Both the position numbers and the translations under genes were made by a program. Under the pieces are notes generated by a model. It saw nothing but the letters and a program-made list of their open reading frames with translations. It searched no databases and had not been told where the DNA came from. Positions 26,182 to 33,967 of a stretch of 64,000 nt of DNA are shown piece after piece. Position 1 is the first letter of the stretch; every line of letters starts with the position of its first letter. The stretch is from FW021-bin31 sp964647485 (GTDB lineage: Bacteria; Bacteroidota; Bacteroidia; Chitinophagales; Chitinophagaceae), in assembly GCA_964647485.1 (NCBI GenBank), contig CAZYHV010000020.1:1-64000 (forward strand). The letters run 5' to 3'.

Positions 26182-28635
26182 ATGAAGTATAAGTTGCTAT
26201 CCCTTTGTTTAATTATTACGTTAAATGCCTTTGGACAAAAAAGATCCTTTAAATCATTACATATTGGAGATCCGGCACCATCTTTAAAAGCGAGTTCGTG
26301 GGCACAAGGAGCTCCTATTCAAGATTTTAAAAGGGGGAAAGTTTATGTGGTGGACTTTTGGGCGACCTGGTGTCGACCCTGCAAGGCGGTAATGCCTTTT
26401 TTATCGACTTTGGCACATAAGTATAAAAGAAAAGTGACCTTTATTGCTGTTGATGTATGGGAAGATAAGCAAGGAACAAAAACTTCAAGGAAGGGAATAG
26501 AGAAATTTGTTGACTCAATGGGGAAAAAAATGGATTTCTCTGTGGCTTTGGATGATAGCAACTTTATGGCACAAGACTGGCTCAATGCATCCGGTGAATA
26601 TAGCATTCCTTCTGATTTTATAGTGAATGCTAAAGGAAATATTGCATGGATAGGAAATCCTATACATCTGGATACTATTTTGCCTGAAGTTATAGACAAA
26701 AGCTGGGATATTAAAAAAGTAAAATTAAGGCGAAGAAAAAGGCAAACCTTATATAGGTTAGCCAATAAGATAACTGATTCTTTACAAGATTTGCGAATCT
26801 CGAAAGATTTTAAAGGGAAACGGGTTTTAGATTTTATCAATAACAGAATTAAAGAAACACCAAATGTAAAATTTACTCCGATGATTGCAAGATATATTTT
26901 TGATAACTTGCTGCTGACCTCCCCCCATAAAGCTTATGAATTTGGAATGACCATCTTTGATAGTATACCTTCTTATTTATCCCCTCCCTTTTATGTCATT
27001 TATTTAGGAATTGAACACAACGCTAACGAAATTGATTTACCGGAATATATTTATCAATTAGGAGCAGAAGCTTACCAGAAAATGATTAATAATACTCATC
27101 CCATCTATCGACAACTTTTAGATACTTCTGAAATATATCGTAAAATGTCAGCCTGGTATCTGTTGGCTGGTGATACCCTACAAGCAGAAAAAGCAAAGCA
27201 AAAGTCCTATAATACTACAGTAATTGTCAAAAAAGAGCAGGTTAAAAGAGATACGATATCCTCGCCCCTTACCCTATGGAATCCTTATTATTTGAAATCC
27301 GATGTTGTATGGCCTGCAAAAAAGACTAACCTTTCCCATAAATTATTACAAACTTATAATATATATCTTCCACATCCGACCATCTTTGAAATTGGAGGAG
27401 GTCATGCATGCTGGTTCATAAAACCGGGAGATAGTATTCTACTTTTAGAAAAAGATAATTTAACAGACTCCAACCACCTTTTCAATGTACAAGAGTCCTC
27501 AGGGCTAAGGCTTCCAATAATTTCTACAGATACGCTTCTTAGAAAGTCATTTCCCAAACTTTTTTATTCTTATTACGTTAAAGACAATAAGCAAACAATA
27601 GAGACAATTAATGTTTGGTTAGGCGAAGCATTTAATACAGACAAAATCGAAAAGGCGGCTAAAACTGCCACTAAAGAATATTTTAAAAACCATCCTGTCT
27701 ACTCAAGTTCTGATTTTGAGAAGAAGTACCTTATGTCCTGGTACGAGGTTATGATACTTTTAAGTCATGAGAAAGTACTGCATTCGTTAAAAGATAAATT
27801 GGAACAGAATCCCATACTTTCAGGAAAGGTTGCTCACCATATTATCCGGCTTGCTGCTTATTTAGATCATCATGTCAGTTTGAGAATAATAAACTTCTGG
27901 AATGTAAAACCTGTAAATTATTGGAAGGCTATAAAAAGCATGAATAAAAATATATTGAGTAATAGAGTAGAAAAACAACAATATAATATCGATTCAATAG
28001 AAAGGACTTTGAGCTCGTTCGATGATACCACCGGACAATATATCCTGTTGGGTATTCTTCAGGATAATCAAGGAGAGCTTAGCCATGATAATTTGGCACA
28101 GATGGCTCTTGCAAGCCGGATAAAATTGAACCTATTCTATCCTTATATTAAAAAGTATATCGGAAAGAAGATGAATATCGGGAAGGGATATTTAAATATT
28201 ACACTAAGAAGTGCCTTGCTGTATAATACGAATATGGAGGTTCTTAATTTAGACTCAGTTTTTAGAAGTTCCAGGTTGCCCTATTTATATGTAAACTTTT
28301 GTGGGACATGGAGCTCATCCTCAATAAGTAACATGAAGACCTATGCAAAAAATCAGGAATTCACGCATCAGAAGATACGACCTGTTTGGATATTTTTTGA
28401 AAATAACAAGACGGATTGGTTAAAAATCATAAAAAAATATCATCTTCCTGAGCAGGATTGCTTTATGGTGAAAGACTCTCGCAAAATGGAAGGGAATTTT
28501 TCCAACGAGTTTGGCTGGCAAAAGAATTTTCCTCATTATTTTTTATTTAATCGGGAAGGGAAATGCTTAAATAATGATGCCCCTCCTTTTTCAGATTTTG
28601 ATAAGAAAGCATTCCTGGAAAACGAGCAGAAATAG
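26182..28635 (+). CDS. Large TlpA-like protein with two thioredoxin-fold domains, partner of precursor 3
   Basis: About 817 aa from MKYKLLSLCLIITLNAFGQ (signal peptide); an in-frame Met seven codons upstream is less likely. An N-terminal thioredoxin domain (about 25-190) has DFWATWCRPCKAVMPFL (CRPC). A long helical region follows. A second thioredoxin-like domain at the C-terminus (from about residue 700) reads YLYVNFCGTWSSSSISNM; its second active-site Cys is replaced by Ser. One redox-active and one binding-only domain resembles the layout of isomerase-type proteins (inference). It acts in the periplasm. Confidence 0.75.
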   Translation: MKYKLLSLCLIITLNAFGQKRSFKSLHIGDPAPSLKASSWAQGAPIQDFKRGKVYVVDFWATWCRPCKAVMPFLSTLAHKYKRKVTFIAVDVWEDKQGTKTSRKGIEKFVDSMGKKMDFSVALDDSNFMAQDWLNASGEYSIPSDFIVNAKGNIAWIGNPIHLDTILPEVIDKSWDIKKVKLRRRKRQTLYRLANKITDSLQDLRISKDFKGKRVLDFINNRIKETPNVKFTPMIARYIFDNLLLTSPHKAYEFGMTIFDSIPSYLSPPFYVIYLGIEHNANEIDLPEYIYQLGAEAYQKMINNTHPIYRQLLDTSEIYRKMSAWYLLAGDTLQAEKAKQKSYNTTVIVKKEQVKRDTISSPLTLWNPYYLKSDVVWPAKKTNLSHKLLQTYNIYLPHPTIFEIGGGHACWFIKPGDSILLLEKDNLTDSNHLFNVQESSGLRLPIISTDTLLRKSFPKLFYSYYVKDNKQTIETINVWLGEAFNTDKIEKAAKTATKEYFKNHPVYSSSDFEKKYLMSWYEVMILLSHEKVLHSLKDKLEQNPILSGKVAHHIIRLAAYLDHHVSLRIINFWNVKPVNYWKAIKSMNKNILSNRVEKQQYNIDSIERTLSSFDDTTGQYILLGILQDNQGELSHDNLAQMALASRIKLNLFYPYIKKYIGKKMNIGKGYLNITLRSALLYNTNMEVLNLDSVFRSSRLPYLYVNFCGTWSSSSISNMKTYAKNQEFTHQKIRPVWIFFENNKTDWLKIIKKYHLPEQDCFMVKDSRKMEGNFSNEFGWQKNFPHYFLFNREGKCLNNDAPPFSDFDKKAFLENEQK

Positions 28636-28652
28636 GCTTTATGAAGGAAAAA

Positions 28653-28700
28653 ACAACACAATTGTGTTGTTTTTTGGCAATAATAATGTGCTTACCTTTA
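28653..28700 (+). promoter_or_regulatory. Operator and promoter of precursor 4
   Basis: ACAACACAATTGTGTTGT (28653-28670) is a perfect 18-bp palindrome. TTTTTTGGCAATAATAATG follows, then TACCTTTA (28693-28700) at the 40-nt offset. Confidence 0.75.
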
Positions 28701-28769
28701 GACTATCCTTCAGGATAGGATAGTTCTCATTGGTTGCTCTCCTCCTACTATATTTGACAAATTTGCAAG

Positions 28770-28977
28770 TAGGCAGGGCAAGGGCGACACCAGAGTAGTG
28801 AAAGATCCATCTTAAGAAGGATATAGTACGATTCTTTATGTCTCAGAAACAGTACTTCTCCGATTTGAGATGGGATGATTTGAGACAGTAAAAAGAGACA
28901 GAACCTATGAGACAGATTCGTTGATGAAAATACAACGAACAGAAATTTTATTGTTTAATTTTTTAAAACTTAGTAAA
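28770..28977 (+). repeat. Conserved 5' leader, copy 4
   Basis: Full-length copy: GGCAGGGCAAGGGCGACACC, AGAGTAGTGAAAGATC, TTAAGAAGGATATAG, three GAGACAG repeats between 28878 and 28920, and the pre-start A/T block with CAGAAATTTTATTG. Confidence 0.65.
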
Positions 28978-29241
28978 ATGAAAAAACTAAAATTAAATGA
29001 GTTGAACTTTGGCAATAATACCGAGGTACTCTCAAGAGAAGAATTGAAAATGGTATTTGGTGGTATGGGATCAGGACCCGGAGGAGGAGGAAGTGGAAGC
29101 GGCAGTGGCAGTGAATGTTCTGATAGTAAATGCGGTGGAGGTGATCATTCTTCTTGGTCCACCAGCTGTGTAGTTAAAAAAATGGCAGGTCAAGAATATT
29201 GTGCCTGTCCTGATAGTAATGCTTCTTGGGACTATTGTTAA
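28978..29241 (+). CDS. Precursor peptide 4: double-glycine leader, long Gly/Ser linker, 6-Cys core
   Basis: 87 aa. The leader ends LSREELKMVFGG (Phe replaces the usual Leu at -3). The mature peptide starts MGSGPGGGGSGSGSGSEC, the longest uninterrupted SG run of the set, then a core with 6 cysteines ending at the C-terminal residue (ASWDYC). The repeated Ser-Gly dipeptides look like O-glycosylation acceptor sequence; this is inference. A hairpin at 29257-29288 follows, then its TlpA-like partner. Confidence 0.85.
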   Translation: MKKLKLNELNFGNNTEVLSREELKMVFGGMGSGPGGGGSGSGSGSECSDSKCGGGDHSSWSTSCVVKKMAGQEYCACPDSNASWDYC

Positions 29242-29256
29242 TTCAGGCACCTAAAG

Positions 29257-29288
29257 AACGGTAGGGGGCATAAATGTCTCCTACCGTT
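29257..29288 (+). terminator. Hairpin between precursor 4 and its TlpA gene
   Basis: AACGGTAGG pairs with CCTACCGTT (9 bp) around a 14-nt loop, 15 nt after the precursor stop. It is a probable attenuator. Confidence 0.6.
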
Positions 29289-29351
29289 AATTTAAAGCTG
29301 TTAAACCAAAGATGGTTATAAAAATTTAAATGTTCTTAAATTATCCTATAT

Positions 29352-30488
29352 ATGTACAAGACTATATTTTTCATGCTTTTTATGCTTTTCGGGTACACCT
29401 GTAGTGCACAAAAGGAGTTCAATGTAAAAATTAATTTCCCCGATCATTTAAATATGAAGAAGTTGAACGTTTTCTTTGATAATGGTAAAACTCAAAAGTC
29501 AGTAAAAAAAACTAAGATAAAAGGTCATACCATAAAATTGTCAGGAATCTATTATGCTAAGTATGCCATTATAGTACTTAGATATCCCCAATCCTCCCAT
29601 TGGAATTATCAGGATATGTTTTTTGTTAAAACGACGCCGGCAATCATTACTTTTCATAAGTCAGGCATAGAAGAATCCCCTTTTAAAAATTATACGCTTA
29701 TCCATGCCTATGATTTGGCCGATTCTAAATCCAAAATGAAAGCATTTGATTCCGTAGAAGTAAATCATTTGGAGCATTTTGTAAAAAAGTACGGAGATCA
29801 TATTTTCTCGCGTAAAGATACCGCTCTGACCCAACAATTTGTTCGCTTGAATAAGACCCTTTTCATGAAGGATTTAAAATATGTTATGAATAATGGAAAC
29901 GCTTATTATGCGTTCTTATACTTTAGGCGTAATATGATACACTCGAATATGTTTCCGGCAGATTCTTTATTAGGCATCTTTAAAAAAATATTTCCCGATC
30001 GTTATAAAAATAGCATAGAAGGTCATACCATCTTAAAAACATTAAAAGGAAGGATAAATGCTAAAGCGGAAAAGCAAGCTCCCGGCTTTACAGCTGAAAC
30101 AATAAACGGGAAAAGCATCTCTTTGAAACAGTTTCGAAACAAGAAGTACGTATTGCTTGCTTTTTGGGCTGATTGGTGTGTTCCTTGTATAAAAGAACTC
30201 CCCATTTTAAAAAAAATACGGAAAACCTATCCCCGAAAAGAATTGGCGATGATATCAGTCGCCTATAAGGGTGATTATGCGAAGTATTTGGAATTAGTGA
30301 AGAAACACGATATGGACTGGTTGAATATTTATGACAATGCCGATGTTATTAATGCGTATGGCGGGCGCAAAGCTATCCCAAGGCTTTATTTGATAGATCG
30401 GTCTGGGAAGATTATTTTTGATTTCTCTCAAACGCATTCTGTGTCCGCTTTGCAAAAAAAATTACAACAATCTGTGTTAGGTAAATAA
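29352..30488 (+). CDS. Exported TlpA-like thioredoxin, partner of precursor 4
   Basis: 378 aa. MYKTIFFMLFMLFGYTCSAQ is a signal peptide. The N-terminal two-thirds is a beta domain of DUF4369-like type (FNVKINFPDHLNMKKLNVFF) plus helices. The C-terminal thioredoxin domain runs from about residue 240: APGFTAETINGKSISLKQF, then AFWADWCVPCIKELPIL (CVPC) and the cis-Pro segment KAIPRLYLID. It is closest in layout to the partner of precursor 1. A periplasmic disulfide reductase/isomerase role for precursor 4 is inferred from the pairing. Confidence 0.8.
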   Translation: MYKTIFFMLFMLFGYTCSAQKEFNVKINFPDHLNMKKLNVFFDNGKTQKSVKKTKIKGHTIKLSGIYYAKYAIIVLRYPQSSHWNYQDMFFVKTTPAIITFHKSGIEESPFKNYTLIHAYDLADSKSKMKAFDSVEVNHLEHFVKKYGDHIFSRKDTALTQQFVRLNKTLFMKDLKYVMNNGNAYYAFLYFRRNMIHSNMFPADSLLGIFKKIFPDRYKNSIEGHTILKTLKGRINAKAEKQAPGFTAETINGKSISLKQFRNKKYVLLAFWADWCVPCIKELPILKKIRKTYPRKELAMISVAYKGDYAKYLELVKKHDMDWLNIYDNADVINAYGGRKAIPRLYLIDRSGKIIFDFSQTHSVSALQKKLQQSVLGK

Positions 30489-30529
30489 AACATCGGGAAA
30501 ATGGGGATCGAGCGTATCCCCCCACACGA

Positions 30530-30775
30530 ATTTCCCTCTTCCCTTTTTTAACGCTTTTTTTCTAAGGTCGGGATCAGACACATCCATTTTTTTGTTTGCC
30601 AAGCCTTGCGGAATAGGCTAAACACGAGTCTTCACGTCATCGCCAGACTGCGTGCATAGCCGTTCCGGCAAAGGCAGGCGAAGGAGGTACGACTGAAGCG
30701 ATCTCTAAAAGACGGTTGTTTATATATCAGAATCCATCAGGAATAGGCCGAGCAGGGGGATTTTGTATCAAACAT
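30530..30775 (+). repeat. REP-like block, copy 2 of the duplicated intergenic unit
   Basis: Second copy of the unit at 25441-25658, with an extra insert around CGCCAGACTGCGTGCATAGC inside the REP-like core. As in copy 1, it ends next to a regulon operator. Confidence 0.65.
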
Positions 30776-30783
30776 GTCAAAAA

Positions 30784-30831
30784 ACACTACAATTGTGGTA
30801 TTTTTTGGCAATAATAATGTGCTTACCTTTA
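30784..30831 (+). promoter_or_regulatory. Operator and promoter of precursor 5
   Basis: ACACTACAATTGTGGTAT (30784-30801) and TACCTTTA (30824-30831), 40 nt apart. The stretch from operator to -7 is identical to that of precursor 2 except the last base. Confidence 0.75.
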
Positions 30832-30894
30832 GGCTATCATTCAGAGGAGATCTGTTTTACGAGTTGTTTTTCACCTATCCTATTTGACAAATTC

Positions 30895-31072
30895 GTAGAT
30901 AGGCAGGTCAAGGACAACACCAGAGTAGTGAAAGATTCGTCTTAAGAAGGATATCGTACGATTTCTTCTCCATGGGGGATAGAATGATTAGAGACAGAAA
31001 AAAGAGACAGATTCGTTGATGAAAATGCAAGGAACAGAAATTTTATTGTTTAATTTTTTAAAACTTAGTAAA
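30895..31072 (+). repeat. Conserved 5' leader, copy 5
   Basis: It has CACCAGAGTAGTGAAAG, CTTAAGAAGGATATCG, two GAGACAG repeats, GATTCGTTGATGAAAATGCA and the CAGAAATTTTATTG block before the start. Confidence 0.65.
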
Positions 31073-31315
31073 ATGAAAAAGTTAAAATTAAGTAGACTTG
31101 ACCTTGGCGCCGCTGAAGTGCTTTCAAGAGAAGAATTGAAAATGGTATTGGGCGGAGCAGGGTCAGGAGGAGGTAGTGGATCGTGTGAAAGTGGATGTGC
31201 AGATCCGGGGAAGCAAAGTACTTGTGACGAAGGAGAAATCTGCGACAAGGATTATTGTTCGTCAACGACATATAGATATATTTGTGTGGATAATGATGCT
31301 TACCAAGGTTCATGA
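31073..31315 (+). CDS. Precursor peptide 5: double-glycine leader, 6-Cys core
   Basis: 80 aa. The leader is MKKLKLSRLDLGAAEVLSRE then ELKMVLGG. The mature part starts AGSGGGSGSCESGC and has 6 cysteines; the core is acidic (DEGEICDKDYC) and ends DNDAYQGS. The upstream in-frame extension is not used, as for precursor 2. The spacer to its TlpA-like partner is short (54 nt) and has no strong hairpin, unlike cassettes 1-4. Confidence 0.85.
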   Translation: MKKLKLSRLDLGAAEVLSREELKMVLGGAGSGGGSGSCESGCADPGKQSTCDEGEICDKDYCSSTTYRYICVDNDAYQGS

Positions 31316-31369
31316 GGGTAAAAAATAACTTAACGTTGAGATCCCTATACACGAGCAAATAGATACTAT

Positions 31370-32734
31370 ATGCCTTCTTTGCTTTTTCGGCAGATATTTT
31401 TTTTATTGTGTTTACTGTCTGGTTTGACAGTTCATAGTCAGGATGTGATAAAACTTCCTCTGACGCTAAAAGAAGGGAATGCCCATTTTACTAGTAATGA
31501 AACAAGTAGTCAATTTATAGTACTTGATGGTAAGCATCTTAATGATATAAATCATTTTACGCCTTTAGCCATAAGACGATTCTATTTTGACCAACCTCAA
31601 AAGTGGTTTCTGAAGTATATTCGCCATGGTCGAAAAGATACCTCCTTCGTTGAAAAAATGAAACGTTATCATCTGGATACTACAGTTTATGCGCACTATT
31701 CATTAAAAGATTCATTGGAAGTATTGGTAGGGTATGACTCGGAGGGTAGATTCGTTGCTATACCGGATATGAACCATGACAAAGTGTTCAAAGACGATAA
31801 ACGTTATACTTATAGGAGTGCTTCCAATATCTCTCTTGACACTTCATCACATCTTATTGAAAATTGCCCGATTCTTGAAATCAATATTCCAAAGTGGAAC
31901 AACGGACAAATTGACACCTATAGTCGTTATTTTCGACTAGTCCCCCGATTCTATATTTCTTTTTCCAGGTCATTCCCGCCTAAAAACAGGGCTGATTCCA
32001 CTGGATTATATATAATGCCCTATTATCATTGGAAAGGAAGTATACGAGTGGACAGCCAATATTATACTATTTATGTACACAACAGAAATCCGCAATTACG
32101 ACTATATCCTTCTCCTCCTTATAACAATATCGAAATGGACTGTGTCAAGGGAAAAATACCTGATACGGCTACGTTGGTTAGTAAGCATATCTATGGTAAA
32201 TTTCATTTGTCAGATACAATTCCTATCGGCAATCAATTATATGTTTTTACGAATATTTCGCGCATGGGAAAATATGTTACATTAGAACATGCTGGGAAAA
32301 ATAATGGTAATTTAGGCTATAATGCGGGCTCTACAGCCGATAATATAAAGGAGAAAGATATCTATGGGAATGCTTTCTCATTATCAAAACTGCGTGGTCA
32401 ATGGGTGCTATTAGATTTTTGGTTTACTGGATGTCCGCCTTGTATAAAGATATTGCCCGAACTAAAGCAGTTGAATAAGAAGTATGGAGATGAGGACTTG
32501 ACCATTGTAAGTGTGGCTTCATTTGAATATGATGTACAGAAAATCAGGAATTTTGTAAAAAAACATGAAATGAAATGGATTAATCTTATGGACGGAGGAG
32601 AGCTTGTTAAGAGATATATGGTTGGTGCATTCCCCAACTTTGCTTTAATTAATCCTTCAGGTATAATTGTACTTAGAGAGACAAATGTTGATGGCTTTGA
32701 AAAAATCAGAAACTATCTCATCAAAAAGAGGTGA
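31370..32734 (+). CDS. Exported TlpA-like thioredoxin, partner of precursor 5
   Basis: 454 aa with a signal peptide (MPSLLFRQIFFLLCLLSGLT). Residues about 25-310 are a beta-rich domain not clearly shared with the other partners. The C-terminal thioredoxin domain has LDFWFTGCPPCIKILPEL (CPPC) and the cis-Pro segment VGAFPNFALI. The variation in N-terminal domains between partners, against a common thioredoxin domain, fits substrate-specific recognition of each core (inference). Confidence 0.8.
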   Translation: MPSLLFRQIFFLLCLLSGLTVHSQDVIKLPLTLKEGNAHFTSNETSSQFIVLDGKHLNDINHFTPLAIRRFYFDQPQKWFLKYIRHGRKDTSFVEKMKRYHLDTTVYAHYSLKDSLEVLVGYDSEGRFVAIPDMNHDKVFKDDKRYTYRSASNISLDTSSHLIENCPILEINIPKWNNGQIDTYSRYFRLVPRFYISFSRSFPPKNRADSTGLYIMPYYHWKGSIRVDSQYYTIYVHNRNPQLRLYPSPPYNNIEMDCVKGKIPDTATLVSKHIYGKFHLSDTIPIGNQLYVFTNISRMGKYVTLEHAGKNNGNLGYNAGSTADNIKEKDIYGNAFSLSKLRGQWVLLDFWFTGCPPCIKILPELKQLNKKYGDEDLTIVSVASFEYDVQKIRNFVKKHEMKWINLMDGGELVKRYMVGAFPNFALINPSGIIVLRETNVDGFEKIRNYLIKKR

Positions 32735-32758
32735 ATCTGTATGAAATGTAATCATAGG

Positions 32759-32866
32759 ACCATTCAATTTAGAAGCGGACTGCACGCCACTGCCATTATT
32801 ATTTCTCAACCGATGCGACTTTTACAGCGATTCTACTATAATGTGGTGAAAAAAGCAAATAAATAA
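32759..32866 (+). pseudogene. Remnant of an HlyD gene 3' end
   Basis: 36 codons including the stop read TIQFRSGLHATAIIIS, then PMRLLQRFYYNVVKKANK. They match the C-terminus of the HlyD protein at 22489-23814 at nearly every residue. In both places the regulon operator starts about 10 nt after the stop. No other HlyD sequence precedes it. The silent and conservative differences show an old copy from a diverged paralogue, not a recent duplication. Confidence 0.85.
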
Positions 32867-32875
32867 AGCCAAAAA

Positions 32876-32923
32876 ACACTACAATTGTGGTATTTTTTGA
32901 TAGGAAAAATCCACTTACCTTTG
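32876..32923 (+). promoter_or_regulatory. Operator and promoter of precursor 6
   Basis: ACACTACAATTGTGGTAT (32876-32893) is identical to the operators of precursors 2 and 5. The spacer differs, but TACCTTTG (32916-32923) is again exactly 40 nt from the dyad start, so the spacing is conserved where the sequence is not. Confidence 0.75.
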
Positions 32924-33069
32924 AAAGTAGCTTCGCTAGTAAGGCGTTTCACCACCCATTTCGTTCAAGGCTTTGCCAGCAGAACGAGCGTGACAACAAC
33001 TGACGGCTGGATGTCTTCTAACGGCTAAATAAACAATCGTATTTTTTAACAGTCTAAAATTTATTCAAA

Positions 33070-33366
33070 ATGAAAAAACTAAAATTAAGCAAGCTTAATC
33101 TTGGTGATGCTGAGGTGCTTACAAGAGAGCAATTGAAGACGGTATTGGGTGGTATGGGATCAGGAGGCTCAGGCTCAGGAGGTAACAGTGGAAGTGGGAA
33201 TGGAGAGAATTGTTGTGTAGAGACGGGTTGTGAAAGAGAGAGCTGCTTCTATTCAGGACCTGAAGGATGTGGTATTATAACTTGTGAATTTCTAATGAAT
33301 GGAAGTGGACCATGCATTGCAAATTTTACCGGATCCTTAACTCCCCAACCTTGCGGATATGCCTAA
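33070..33366 (+). CDS. Precursor peptide 6: double-glycine leader, 8-Cys core
   Basis: 98 aa. The leader ends LTREQLKTVLGG. The mature peptide starts MGSGGSGSGGNSGSGNGENC, a long Gly/Ser/Asn linker, followed by a core with 8 cysteines. Its 5' leader (32924-33069) is not the conserved block of copies 1-5, so only the operator-promoter and coding region are shared. It is followed at once by a small exported protein instead of a TlpA homologue. Confidence 0.85.
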   Translation: MKKLKLSKLNLGDAEVLTREQLKTVLGGMGSGGSGSGGNSGSGNGENCCVETGCERESCFYSGPEGCGIITCEFLMNGSGPCIANFTGSLTPQPCGYA

Positions 33367-33379
33367 ATTAAAGTGTCAA

Positions 33380-33925
33380 ATGAAATCATCATTGATAATA
33401 TTATCCTTATTACTATTCTTTAATAGTTCATGTTTAGGGCAAAAAATCGACTCCTCTGCATTTCTCACTCCACCTCTAATGGATTTACCGGATAAATCCG
33501 GGATGGTCATGGTAGATGTTAACTCAACTTCTTTTATTCGAATTTTGGATGGTCTTATCCTAAAGGATAGTTTTAAAATTCCGAGGAGTTTAAGTATTCA
33601 AAATATTATAAGGTTAAGTGATACTGCCAAATTAAAGCAAATGGGGTTGAATGATTTCCAAAAGCCTTATATGATTTTTGATACAAGAAGAAAGGCTAAA
33701 GCGAGATGGTTTATTTATAATAAAGTGAAAAGCCATTTACTGAAATCGGGAAGAAATCTTCCGATTATTCTAAATAATCACCTGATAACTCCTGATCACT
33801 ATTCCATCTTAAGCCAACTTGATATTGATGCTATTCGTAAAATATCGTATTTAAGAGTTGTGCCGGGTCGGTTTTCCAAAAAATATGGCATGCCCTGGGG
33901 AGCAATAAAAGTTTCCACAAAGTAA
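33380..33925 (+). CDS. Small exported TonB-plug-like protein after precursor 6
   Basis: About 181 aa from MKSSLIILSLLLFFNSSCLG (signal peptide, possible lipoprotein Cys); an in-frame Met at 33359 overlaps the precursor. The C-terminal half reads NLPIILNNHLITPDHYSILS, then IDAIRKISYLRVVPGRFSKK and WGAIKVSTK. That follows the plug of SusC/TonB receptors ('PLIVvDGvp...l..i.p.dIesIevLKda.aaalYG.rgAnGVI.ItTk'). No barrel follows. It may be a periplasmic plug-only protein, perhaps an immunity or receptor-binding factor. The function is unknown. Confidence 0.6.
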   Translation: MKSSLIILSLLLFFNSSCLGQKIDSSAFLTPPLMDLPDKSGMVMVDVNSTSFIRILDGLILKDSFKIPRSLSIQNIIRLSDTAKLKQMGLNDFQKPYMIFDTRRKAKARWFIYNKVKSHLLKSGRNLPIILNNHLITPDHYSILSQLDIDAIRKISYLRVVPGRFSKKYGMPWGAIKVSTK

Positions 33926-33967
33926 ATGCTGACAACAAAATAAATAAAGAAAGTAGTTGGTGGTCAT

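Noticed and set aside
14104..33366. Class I lanthipeptide cluster
   Set aside because: The leaders and LanC-like gene suggest it, but there is no dehydratase, LanC lacks zinc ligands, and even cysteine counts with VKOR/TlpA enzymes fit disulfides better.
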